Origin: Diospyros lotus
Lineage: Eukaryota; Streptophyta; Magnoliopsida; Ericales; Ebenaceae
NCBI RefSeq assembly: GCF_014633365.1
Contig: NC_068338.1
Coordinates: 16,378,616-16,442,615 of the forward strand
Reading direction: 5' to 3'
Length of the DNA stretch: 64,000 nucleotides
This document shows, piece by piece, positions 45,307 through 55,870 of this stretch. Positions within the stretch are counted from its first letter, which is position 1; every line of letters begins with the position of its first letter. The translations under genes and the position numbers were made by a program. The notes below the pieces were generated by a model. The model made no database searches, had not been told where the DNA came from, and saw only the letters and a list, made by a program, of their open reading frames with translations.

Positions 45307-45492
45307 TGTATTAGAAGTACTGTATAAACTAGTTGTACCTTGTACCTAGCATAGGTAGCTAGTTCATAGCAGTTATAATGTTCTAGTACAAGTACTTGAA
45401 CCCTAGCTTAATAGAGACTGATTTTGTTCTTTCCCTCCAATTTCTGTTTTCCTTCTTCAATTTTCTCTCAATTCTGTATATCAGATTTTTCA
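45307..45492 (+). repeat. 5' LTR of Copia A
   Basis: TGTATTAGAAGTACTGTATA to CAGATTTTTCA. It shares ACTAGTTGTACC, CCTAGCATAGGTAGCT and GCAGTTATAATGTTCTAGTA with 62997-63182. Confidence 0.88.
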
Positions 45493-45505
45493 TGTTATCA
45501 GAGCC
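45493..45505 (+). other. Primer binding site of Copia A
   Basis: TGTTATCAGAGCC directly after the LTR, one base from the initiator-Met-tRNA complement. Confidence 0.8.
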
Positions 45506-45659
45506 ATTGAGGGATAAAACTGGAGAAATGGAGCAGATTTAATTTCAATCATCAAATCTTGTTTACTGTATTCTTGATCTGATCATCTGATCAAGAGTTG
45601 TGACCTCATCAATCATCATTTCTCAGATGATGTTCAGATCAGCAATCTGATCAAGTTGC

Positions 45660-45760
45660 TATCAGGAGATCGGAATCTCTAGGCTTGGTCTGAGATCAGA
45701 ATCTCTATGGCTTGCTCTGCCATCAGAATCTCTAGGGCTTGCTCTGAGATTGGAACTCTC
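45660..45760 (+). repeat. Tandem repeat of about 31 bp in the Copia A leader
   Basis: GATCAGAATCTCTAGGGCTTGCTCTGA-type units recur about four times (45668, 45696, 45723, 45750), just 5' of the Gag start. Confidence 0.7.
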
Positions 45761-46040
45761 TAGATCTAATCGGCTGGATCTGCTGCTCTGCTTTATTCTA
45801 CTGATTAAGATTTCTCTGATTGGGACTGTTCCTGAAGCTGTGATCTGCTGCTCTGGAATTCCTGAGACTGAGATCTGGTATTTTAGAGTCATCATGTTGT
45901 GTTGATTCTTGAAATTAGGGTTTCACATGTCTGGTTCTGAGGTAATGTCCTTAATTTGTCTATTGACACTGGTATGGAGGGCTGGCTGCAGTCTTGCTCT
46001 GTTGGGTATGTTCAGACCAGTTTGCTTGCTGATTTCTTAG

Positions 46041-47540
46041 GTGGATTGCATCAATGCTGGGACATATTGTGTGAACTTAGGCCGATTGGGGGGGGGGAGT
46101 TTTCTTATTTTCTTTCCGAGCCCTTACACTAAGAGGTCCTGTCTGTCGAGGAATGCTGAGTGGTTTGAGCATTGGTTTGAATGGGTTTCTGACTATGATA
46201 AGTTCTATGTGAACGATGAGAGACTCTCATGGATAAAAAGCTGGGGTCTTCCAATGGCTGCCTGACGGTGGAAAACTTCAAGACGCTGGCTGCCTTGTGG
46301 GAGGATTACGTTATGATGCACTCGGATTCCAAGAATAAGAGGGTACTAGATGTTGCTCCATTCTTGGTTACCACAAGGCATCCAGTGATTTGAGGTGAAC
46401 GAGTGTCAATATTTGTGGATGGCAAGGAATTTATCATGCAATGTGAGGAGGAACTTGCTTTGTGGAATGATTGAGACAAAATCAAACATCATCTATTGGG
46501 CTCTTCGGTGAAATCTACGCAGGATCATGCAGAGTTACCAATTCTTCAAATTTCTAGTGGCGGAAGGTTGGCGAGAACTGTGGAAGGTGGAATTACTCCT
46601 TTAGAAGCTGCGGAGTATGTCTTGAAAAAGTCTGGCCAGCATCTAAGGGAGGTGGATGTGGCGGATGGGCAGGTGGAAACTACACGTGTGGAAGTGGTTA
46701 TGGAAATATTACTTGCTGATTTGAATAGTACGATGTGCAGGGGGAAAGATGGGTATAATTCTTGTGTGATGGCTGCCTTGGAGGACCTGCTTTTGAGTTG
46801 GATGGTCCCCTTGGTAGTGGGCTGGGCTCCAAGCTAGATTGTAGGGAGGTGGGTTCTGGCCTTGCCTCAAGTGGTTCAAAGGGCTTGGCCCCCTCCTCAT
46901 CTGGAATTGATGGGATTGAAGGGGGGGGGGGGGGGGGGGGGGGGTGGCCCTTTGCAGGGTCGGGTCAATAGAAGTGGTGAGGAGACACAAGCTAATGGAA
47001 TTCAGGTTACTAGAGTGGCAGTGGGGGTCTTGTCAATGGGGGCCAATGGCAAAGCTGGTACAGCAGCTGTAGCTCCCGTAATGGTTCCTCATCCGCTTGT
47101 GGGGGGTCCAAGGGAGCTGGTTGTTTCGTCTCTAGTCCTTGATCGACCTAGACGAGGGTCTTGGTCCCCATTGATGGAGGTTGGTTCAGGTGCTCATCCT
47201 AAGAAGGCTCGAAGAAGGAAGGGTTTGAGGTTTACATACTCCAAAAAGAAGAAGAAATTGGTTATGGAGGTTCTTGTTCACGATCCTAGTGGCATTGATC
47301 GGATTGAGGGGGAGGGGGCTTGATCTGGGGACTTGATGGAGGATGATGAAAGGGGTCAAGTTCCTCAGCTTGAGGATGGGGTAACTTTGGATCCCTATGC
47401 AAATGTGGAAGGCACTTTGAACTTGGGGAAGGTCTTGGGTTTACAAGTTGATGGTAATGAGGAAGAATTAATTCAAGTGTTGGTGGCTTGGGATGCTGAG
47501 GATCTGGAGGCTTGGGAGCAGGAGAGGGGGAGGTATGCTG
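46041..47540 (+). pseudogene. LINE ORF1 remnant
   Basis: Broken frames read WFEHWFEWVSDYDKFYVNDE and RLSWIKSWGLPMAA, resembling the nucleic-acid-binding N-terminal domain (DUF4283-like, 'R..W....G.PLHAW') of plant L1 ORF1. A Gly/Pro-rich tail follows. A 24-G run (46921-46944) lies in it. It overlaps ORF2's ATG region by a few codons, as common in plant LINEs. Confidence 0.65.
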
Positions 47541-47544
47541 CCCA

Positions 47545-48240
47545 ATGAAGATCTTGTCTTGGAATATTCGAGGCTTGGGGGCTGACTTGAAAAAACGGTC
47601 AGTCTTTAGGCTTGTACGCAGGAGGGGTATCGACTTTGTTACAATTTTGGAGTGTAAGTTGGCTTCAGTTTCGGTGGGGGAGGTAAAGAAGATTTCTGGT
47701 TTCTCGGATTTTGGGTGGTGTCTTGCTGAGGCTGTTAACTTGTTGGGTGGTATTCTGGTCATTTGGAATAATGATAGGTTGGATGTTCATCAGCAGTGGA
47801 ATTTCGGGGCATGGGTTGCACTTGAATGTACTTGGAGGTGTTCGGGGATTAGATGCATGATGATGGTTGTTTATGCCCCCACTGATGTTAGGGTTCGGGC
47901 TGAGGTATGGTCTCAAATTCTAGTTTTTTTTGGAAAACTACTGCTTGCCTTCGTGTATTTTTGGGGATTTCAATGAAGTGCTTAAATAAGAAGAGAGATT
48001 GAGTGGGTTAGTCTCGGCATGGGGTATGTGGGATTTTATTGGTTTTGTTGATGGTGTTGCTCTAATAGAAGTTCCTTTGGTGGGGAGTTTGTTTACCTGG
48101 GCAAATAGTTTCAGTGCTAGCAAAATTGATAGATGTTTTATATCTTCGGAGTGGTGGCTTTTCCTAATAGTAGGCTATGGGGGCTACCGAGGGGCCTATC
48201 TAATCATTGCTAGTTGGTCATTAAGGCTAGAATAGTGAAT
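47545..48240 (+). pseudogene. LINE ORF2 endonuclease domain
   Basis: Begins MKILSWNIRGLGADLKKRSV, the conserved start of plant LINE apurinic-type endonucleases (N of SWNIRG is a catalytic-site residue). It continues LGGILVIWNNDRL and VVYAPT, and after a frameshift GLVSAWGMWDFIGF and GSLFTWANS. The usual catalytic E (E..ETK) reads ILECK here. Frameshifts near 47960 and 48190. Confidence 0.8.
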
Positions 48241-48627
48241 TGGCCTAGGCCTTTTAGATTTTTTTATTATTGGCTCATGATCCTAGGATTTGGGAGGATG
48301 GTGGAAGTCTGGTGGTTTTCCTGGGATGCTAAGTCTGTGGGCGCTTGCTGTTTTGTGGATAAGTTGGAGGCTCTGTGTAGTATGTTAAAGCAATGGAGCA
48401 AGTACTCAGTGGGTAACCTTCCGAAGCAGATAGACATGATAGAGGTAGAAATTGGTAAGGTTGATCTGGATCTGGAATCAAATCCTTCCAATTTAGGCCT
48501 GTAGTGTAGGAGGCAATTTCTGAAGGCTGAGCTTTGGAGGCCTTCTAGACTTAATGAGTCTTATTGGCATCAGCAATCTAGGATCACATGGCTTCGTGAA
48601 GGGGATAAGAATACTAAGTTTTTTCAT

Positions 48628-49809
48628 TTGTCGGCCTCGATTTGGCGTAGGCGGAATTATATTGGGGCTCTCAAAATTTGGGGGTCTATGGTCTTAGACC
48701 CGAAGCTGATAAAGAAAGAGATTGTAGATGGCTTGGCAGGTCAGTTTAAGAATCCGGGCTTAAAACGGCCGGGAGTCTCTCGCTTGGGCTTTGGACGATT
48801 GTCAGCCGAGGTGGCTTCATCACTAGAATCTCCTTTCTCATTTGAGGAGGTTAAGGGGGTGGTATGGCAATGTGACAGGAATAAGGCGCCTGAATCTGAT
48901 GGGTTTAACTTAAATTTTATTAAGAAATTCTGGCAGATTTTGGCTTCAGATTTTATGGGACTAGTTCAGCATTTTTATGACTTTGGTTTTTTTCCAAGGA
49001 AGGCCCAAGACTCGTTGCTTACATTAGTTCCAAAGTCTTATACCCCTCAATGCTTAGGTGATTTTCGGCTAATTAGTATGGTGGGCTGTGTTCAGAAGGT
49101 CATCTCCAAACTGCTTGCTAATAGGCTGGGTTCGGTGATTCATTCTTTGATTGTGACTGCCAGAGTGCCTTTGTTAAGGGGCAACATATTCCAGATGGAG
49201 TTCTAATTGCTAACGAGGTGATGGAAGTGGCGAAGAAGGCTAAGAAAAAGGCAGCTTTTCTTAAGCTGGATTTTTGTAAGGCATTTAACAATGTGGATTG
49301 GGGGTATCTCATGGGGGCTATGGAAGCTATGGGATTTGGGTCTAAATGGATTGGTTGGATAAGAAACTGTGTGCTGAAACAGCAGATAACGATTTTAGTT
49401 AATGGTTCTATTGCAGGTGGGTTCGATATGGAGCAGGGACTTCGCTAAGGGGATCCGTTGTCCCCACTTCTTTTACTATTGGCGGTTGAGGGTCTTAACA
49501 GGCTGTTTTCCCAAGCCTTGGATCTGGATTTGTTTGCGGGTGTCTTGGTGGGGTCCCCTCCTATGCAAATCCCCCTTCTCCAGTTCGCCGATGATGCGCT
49601 AATTTTCTGCCCAGCTGAGTTAGGATGTATACGTACTCTCAAGCAGATTCTGAGATGTTTTGAGCTCATGTCCAGCCTGCATATTAGTTTTAAAAAGTCT
49701 AGCCTCTGTGCGGTTAATGTTAATCAAGAATGGTTGCTAGAGGCTGCTACTCTGTTGAGCTGCAAATTTGTTTCTTTCCCAATTCCCTATCTGGTTTCCA
49801 GCTGGGAAT
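48628..49809 (+). pseudogene. LINE ORF2 reverse transcriptase domain
   Basis: Fingers and palm motifs appear in order: FEEVKGVVWQCDRNKAPESD, GFNLNFIKKFW, LGDFRLISMVGCVQKVISKL, FLKLDFCKAFNNVDWGYL, GLR-stop-GDPLSPLLLLLAVE and QFADDALIF. A frameshift near 49150-49220 and a TAA inside the GLRQGDPLSP motif inactivate it. The catalytic aspartates (F.KAF block and FADD) are intact. Confidence 0.87.
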
Positions 49810-50121
49810 TGTCGAGAAAGATGTGGGAAAGAAAGTTATCTCTCAATCTTATTCCCCTTTGATGGGTAAAATCAAATATATATACAAACTTCCTTCATAA
49901 ATTAGGAAGTTCTAATAAGAAAGCTTCCAAATATGCCTTTGGAAACTTAATACAAATTTGGAATACAACAACTAATGGAAAGATACAGCTAATAACAGAA
50001 AGATACAGCAGAAATCTAGAAGATACATTCTGTTTAGGAAACATATAAAACTAATATCAATCAATCAATGATTTGATCTTGTCCGAGAATAAGGATAAGA
50101 TATGATCTTTTATTGTTGACA
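49810..50121 (-). mobile_element. Solo LTR (312 bp) in the LINE RT, with 5-bp target duplication
   Basis: TGTCGAGAAAG at the left and ATTGTTGACA at the right give TG..CA ends. GGAAT flanks both sides (49805-49809, 50122-50126). Removing it joins the LINE frame ..PYL..LQLG with INPKRVVAWKAVMD. On the - strand a TATATATA box lies near 49880, so it probably faces left. No internal region remains. Confidence 0.82.
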
Positions 50122-50126
50122 GGAAT

Positions 50127-50436
50127 TAATCCAAAGAGGGTTGTGGCTTGGAAGGCAGTCATGGACAGGGTTAAGAGTTGGCATGCTTCCTGGAAGGCAG
50201 GGATTCCATCCATGGCTGGCCGGATATCACTAATAAAATAAATTCTTAACCATTTGCCAATATATTACATCTCTCTTTTCAAAATTCCTGTTGGAGTGGC
50301 TAAACAGATTGCTAAACTGCAGAAAAAAATTTTATGGTCCAGAAATGAGGGGGTGGCAAAAATGGTTCTTGCTAGATAGGAATTGGTTGAGTAATTGGGG
50401 CAAGGTATAATGGCATCATTTCTGGAATCCATGATG
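50127..50436 (+). pseudogene. LINE ORF2 thumb region
   Basis: Reads NPKRVVAWKAVMDRVKSWHA, SWKAGIPSMAGRISLI, LNHLPIYYISLFKIPVGVAK, as in the 'W...LS.AGR..LI..VL...P.Y....F.LP' block of plant LINEs. Stops are present. Confidence 0.75.
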
Positions 50437-50441
50437 TGGAG

Positions 50442-50712
50442 TGAAAAGATTTTAGGAAAACCCTAGGGCGAAATACAAACAATTCAAAGAGAGAGTTTGG
50501 AGGAACAACTAGCTTCGTATTTCATTAACTGAAAAACGTAAACTAAAATGAAGTGCATTGCTGTATATATATAACAGCAATCCTCTTACACCGCTTTAAC
50601 AACGTACACGACTTAATGAGTTAACATAACCAATACAGCAGGGAAAAAAATCAAATAGAAAGAAGTACTGCTGCCAATACACTAACTGCTGCTAATACAA
50701 TATGCTTTCACA
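50442..50712 (-). repeat. 3' LTR of Copia C
   Basis: Adjoins the polypurine tract to its right and the TGGAG target repeat to its left. Confidence 0.9.
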
Positions 50713-50796
50713 TTCCCCCTCAATTAGAACTCCCTTTCCCTTCTGGTTGCTGATCATTTATAGAGGCATATGAAACCCTGTGAGCTGGAGAAAACC

Positions 50797-52566
50797 TTAG
50801 GCCAAGCTTGTTGCATAAAAACTGAAACTGACTCTTTGATAATCCTTTTGTGAGAATGTCAGCAACCTGATATTCTGTGGGCACATATCTGATTTCAATA
50901 TCTCCATTTTCAATCTTTTCTCAAATATAATGTACATCAAGCTCAATGTGTTTGGTTCGACCATGAAAAGCAGGATTTTCAACCATGCTCTTAGCAGCCA
51001 AATTATCACTCCAAACAATAGGTTTAGAAGAAATATTACAAGGATATCCCAACTATGAATAAAGATTTTAACCATAGAAGCTCAGTTACACCTTAAGCTA
51101 TAGTCCTATATTCAACTTCTTCAACCGATCTTGCAACAACAGTTTGTTTTCTTGAGCTCCAAACAATCAGATTAGGACCAAGATGGACACAAAGCCCACT
51201 AGTTGATCTCCTTGTGTTGCAACCTACATGATCAGCATCTGTATACACTGAAATTGCCAAATTTCCTGGAGATGGAGAGAAGAATAGACAATAATCTACT
51301 GTCCCTTTTAAGTATCTGAGTAACCTCTTACAAGCAGTCTAATGCTGTAGCTTAAGAGCAGTTAAAAACTGACCTATATGGTTTACAACAAAGGCTATGT
51401 TTGGACGTGTATAGGTTAGGTATTGAAGAGATCCAATGAGAGTTCGATATAACGAGGGATTAGAAAACACTTCACCGTCATCAGTAAAACAAAATCCAGA
51501 TGATGTAGGAGTTGCACAGGGTTTACAATCAGTCATATCAGCTTTCTTCAACAAATCCAGAGTATATTTAGATTGAGTCAAATAAATCCCACTTGCATCT
51601 CTAAAAGCTTCAAACCCTAGGAAATAATTAATTGATCCTAGAGTTTTTAGAGCAAAAGTACTCTCCAAATCTTGAATACACGCCTTTAAACTGAAGAATC
51701 AGAACCAGTTATGAGAATATCATCAACATATACTAAGAAAAAGAGCACATAAGCAACAATATGTTTAATGAAGAGAGATGCATCAGATGTTTCCCTAGTA
51801 AAAATCCACTGTTGAAGAGCAGATTTTAGCTTCATATACCAAGCACGAGGGGCCTATTTCAAACCATAGAGAGATTTGTGCAGTCTACATACATGAGAAG
51901 GGTACTTAGAATCCACAAATCCTTTTGGTTGGGTCATGTACACAGCCTCTTCTAAGTCATCATTTAGGAAAGCATTATTGACATCTACTTGTTAGATGTT
52001 CCAACCAAATGTAACAATTAGAGAAAACAAAACCCTAATTGTTGGAGCCTTCACCACAGGGCTAAAGTATCACCATAGTCTATGCCAGGTGTTTGGAGAA
52101 ACCCTTTAGCTACCAAGCAAGCTTTGTATTTAAGAATGGAACCATCTGATTTATATTTCACCCAAAAAAACCATTTGCTTCCAATAAGATTCATCTCATT
52201 AGAAAATGGGACAAGATCCCACATATTATTGCGCTGCAAGGCTAAAAATTCCTCCTTCATAGCCTGCAACCACCAGGAATCTACCAAAGCCTCACAAACT
52301 GAATAAGGTTCTAGACTACTCACTAAGGCATGAGGAGAGGTGATGACAAGTTGTTGAGCTTTAGATCTTGTGACCATTGGATGAATAGAAGGTGCAATAC
52401 TAGGTTTTGGCTTAGAAACAGAACTAGGTTTGGTTTGAGGACAAGAACTAGGTTTGGTTTGAGGATAAGAAGGAATGGGTTGTTGGTCCCTTGACTGTTG
52501 ATCCCTTTCAATAGGCACGACATCAGAAGCACTGGGGGCATTAGAATGTGAAAAAACAGGTGACAA
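50797..52566 (-). pseudogene. Copia C reverse transcriptase and RNase H
   Basis: From 52566: MVTRSKAQQLVITSPHALVS, EALVDSWWLQAMKEEFLALQ, NLIGSKWFFWVKYKSDGSIL, VAKGFLQTPGIDYGDT. Then frame breaks, VYVDDILITGSDSS near 51730, LKTLGSINYFLGFE (51640) and YTRPNIAFVVNHIGQF (51400). RNase H follows to AILTKGLSK-like sequence near 50840. The YVDD catalytic box is intact, but at least four frame disruptions are present. Confidence 0.87.
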
Positions 52567-52586
52567 GGAAGGATTTAAGGACTATG

Positions 52587-54056
52587 CTACTCTGGAGAGG
52601 AAGAACCGGAAGGAAATGATTGAAGATAAGAAGTAGAATATCCAGGTCCATTGGTTGAAGAAGAAGAAGTACTAGAAAAAGTAAATAATGAAGGAAAAGG
52701 AAATTCATTTGGATTAAATTGAACATGCCTTGAAACATAAACTTTCCCACAGGGATATAGACACTTATACCCGGCTTGAGAGTGACAATACCCTAGAAAC
52801 ACACATTTTGTGGAATGAAAATCAAATTTGTGCTTGTGTCTTATGAAGGGAAACCAAGCATAATCAAAAGGTTGTAACAAAAGATAATTCAGTGATTTTC
52901 CATACAACAGTTCAACTGGAGTACAAAATCGAATAGAAGAAGCAGGAAGCAAATTAATTGTATGAACCTCAATTTGGAAAGCATCTACCCAAAATTTAAG
53001 AGGCATATGAGAGTGTGCTAAAAGAGTTAAACCCATTTCAACAATATGTCGATGCTTTCTTTCTCCTACTCCATTTTGTTGGTGGGTATAAGGACATGAA
53101 AACCTTGGTCAAATTCCATGGCTTTTAAGATATAGCAAAAAGGCTTTGAACTCCCCCCCATTATTAGTTTGTAAAGCTATGATTTTTGAATGGTATTGAA
53201 GCTCAGCAAATTTATGAAAGGTAATAAAGGTAGATAGAGCATCAAACTTAAGTTTCAAAGGGTAAAGCCAAGTATACCGAGTATAAGCATCAACAAAAAT
53301 GATATAATATCTATAGCCCTCTATAGACAAACTTGGAGAAGGTCCCCATAAATCGGAATAAACAAATTCCAATGGTTTCGTAGCTGTAATATCACAATCA
53401 CTAAAAGGAAGTTGATTTAATTTCCCAACTTTACAACAATCACAAAATGGAATAGAAGATGAACAAGGAATTTGAATTTTATTCAAAATATGCTGCAATA
53501 CATGAAATGATGGATGCCCCAATCGTGCATGCCATTGTTTACAAATTGAAGAATCTGTAAGAGCTACATTGATGCGGGAATTGGACAACTCATGACAAAA
53601 TGAGTGTTGTTTATTACATGTATTTCTGAAATGTTTATTACATGTATTTAAAGAAGCATTAGGCTGAATGGAAACAGTAGACTCAATAAGATGAACGGAG
53701 TTGCTGGTTGTAGCAGGAACAAATGCAGAATCCAGCTTGTATAGCCCATCCTTAAGGTGACCGTGGTGTAGCACCAGTCCGGAGTTCTTGTCCTTTACCA
53801 CACAAGAATTTGAGTCAAACTCAGTTATGATATTGTTATCATGAGTTAACTGAGACACACTAATTAAGTTCTTTATTTGAGGAACACGAAGAACATTAGG
53901 TAATGAAACAAGGGAAGAAAACTGAGTAGTACCAACACTTGAGATAGATAAAGACTTACTATTACCAATAGTCACTTTGTCACCACCATAATAAGGAGAA
54001 TGAAAGGACAGGTTGCTGAGATTTGAAGTAATGTGATTTGTGGCACCAGAATCCAC
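52587..54056 (-). pseudogene. Copia C protease and integrase
   Basis: DSGATNHIT at the start keeps the protease triad. The GAG-pre-integrase HARLGHPSFHVLQ and CDCC keep the zinc-binding set. The integrase core has VYSDLWGPSPSLSIEGYRYY and then LQTNNGGEF where the family has LQSDNGGEF, so the second catalytic Asp is Asn. An in-frame TGA follows SHGI (near 53108), then the C-terminal domain (KFDFHSTKCVFLGYCHSQAG) continues to 52587. Confidence 0.87.
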
Positions 54057-54187
54057 AAACCAAGAAGAATCAGATTGAACAAGTGGAGATTGATAAGTTT
54101 CTAGTGGCTAAGACACAATTCCATAAGGAATGCCATAAGTAGATCCTACTTCAGTCATGTAGGCTTCGTTAGAGTCACGATGAGAGG

Positions 54188-55212
54188 CTAGATAGGCACG
54201 AGGACCAGTTGAACCACCTCGGTTAACAAACTGACTAGTGTTCCTCTGAAAAATTTTATCAAATTGGTGATAGCATTTATCAACAAAATGCCCCGGTTTT
54301 CCGCAAAGTTAACAGTATATCCTTTTTCCACCAGATGATCGACCTCTACCTCGACCTCCTCTAACACCATAATTTCCTCCTCTAGTGTTATAACCTCCTC
54401 TAGAATTATTTACTGATCCATTTCCTCCTTGAGATGAATACGAAGCCACATTTACAAACATTGAAAACATAGATGAATCAAAAACAGCGGATGACAGCGA
54501 CAAATTTTGCGAAGCTAATCTCTGCTCATGCATTGGAAGAAGATATTGAATCTTTTCTAAGTCTATCTAATCCATTTGATAGGTTATAAGACCAACAACT
54601 GTTTCATAGTCATGATCCAAGCCATTTAAGATCGCCAACAACAATTCTTTATCTTGTAAAGGTTCTCCTATGGCTACTAAAGAATGACCAATCGTCTTGA
54701 TCTTTAATATGTAGTCATTAATAAAGAGATCAGATTTCTTGATGGAATGCAACTGTTGCTTTAACTGAAAAGACTTTGCAATTGTCTGTCTATAATATAA
54801 ATTTTCTAGTGTAGACCATACCTCTGCAGCAAATTCGCACTAAATTACCAGAGCTAAAACTTCTCGTTCAATAGTTGAAAACAACTAGCCAAGGAGAAGT
54901 TGATCAGATCTCAACCAATTCATATAATCCTCATTCAATCTCGTAGCCTCAGCATCGCTGCTTTCTAGATCAGATACATACTTAGGAGGAGGTGTCGATT
55001 TTTGTAATAACGGTACTAGATCAAATGCTCGAATGGTAGCCAACACTTGAGCTTTCCAGAAAATATAATTTCCTGAATCGAGCTTTAATCGGAACGAAAT
55101 TCAAAGCTTTCGCAATTGCACCAAAATTAGATTGTGAGGCAGTAGAAAGCAAGGAGGATGATCGAGGAGGAGGAAGAGAATAAGAGATATTGTGAGAAGG
55201 ATTGGATGCCAT
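54188..55212 (-). pseudogene. Copia C Gag
   Basis: Starts at 55212 with MASNPSHNISYSLPPPRSSS, then frameshifted core (DYILKIKTIGHSLVAIGEPL, AILNGLDHDYETVVGLITYQ, near 54720-54567), MHEQRLASQNLSLSS (54533) and a Gly/Arg-rich tract before a degenerate zinc knuckle near 54300. Confidence 0.82.
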
Positions 55213-55238
55213 GACTTTCGTCTATGGCTCTAATACCA

Positions 55239-55511
55239 TGAAAAGATTTTAGGAAAACCCTAGGGAAAAATACAAACAAATCAGAGAGAGAGAGTTTGGA
55301 GGAACAACTAGTTTCATATTTCATTAACTGAAAAACGTAAACTAAAATGAAGTGCATTGTTGTATATATATAACAGTAAGCCTCTTACACTGCTTTAACA
55401 GTGTACACAACTTAATGAGTTAACATAACCAATACAGCAACGAAATAAATCAAATAGAAAGAAGTACTGATGCCAATACACTAACTGTTGCTAATACAAC
55501 ATGCTTTCACA
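55239..55511 (-). repeat. 5' LTR of Copia C
   Basis: Followed leftward by the PBS. Contains TATATATA (about 55362-55371) as a candidate promoter on the - strand. Confidence 0.9.
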
Positions 55512-55516
55512 TGGAG

Positions 55517-55865
55517 GTTAGGCAGAGTTTTAGTTCTTGGTAGAGGGGCATTGTTGGATCTTTTACCAGTAGTAATGAGGCTCGGTCAGTGGCCATGGAA
55601 GGGATAAAAATCTGCCTAGGTAAGGGTGACATGACTCGGTTTTGGGAAGACATTTGGGTGGGTACCTCTTCTCTTTCGGGCTTGTTCCCATAGCTCTACG
55701 TGGTGTCTCTAGATAAAGGGAAGAGGGTGGCAGAGTTGGGGTTTTAGGTGAATAACAAATGGTTTTGGTGCCTTAACTGGAGAAAGCTGCTTCTTGAAAG
55801 AGAAGAGTCTATAAGGGTTGAGCTACTGAGGGTTATTTCTCGAGTACATTTAGTAAGTGGATGGG
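55517..55865 (+). pseudogene. LINE ORF2 segment between two inserted LTR elements
   Basis: Broken frame with GDMTRFWEDIWVGTSSLSGL and NNKWFWCLNWRKLLLERE, typical of the plant LINE region between thumb and zf-RVT ('G..T.FW.D.W.G'). Confidence 0.7.
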
Positions 55866-55870
55866 GGGAT

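Larger units (their letters stand above)
50442..55511 (-). mobile_element. Complete-length Copia retrotransposon C inside the LINE
   Basis: LTRs 50442-50712 and 55239-55511 (271 and 273 bp, TGAAAAGATTTT..CTTTCACA in + sense) differ at about twenty sites. TGGAG flanks both ends (50437-50441, 55512-55516). Reading leftward: PBS TGGTATTAGAGCC (55238-55226), Gag, protease (FVDSGATNHITSN), integrase, RT (YVDD at 51730-51719), RNase H, polypurine tract TTGAGGGGGAA before the 3' LTR. All domains are present but frames are broken by stops (for example after KSHGI in integrase). Same family as 29819-32050. Confidence 0.92.

Noticed and set aside
46496..47762. Overlapping frames of 90-158 codons on both strands
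   Set aside because: They are LINE ORF1/ORF2 remnants on the + strand and their shadows, partly across a 24-G run.
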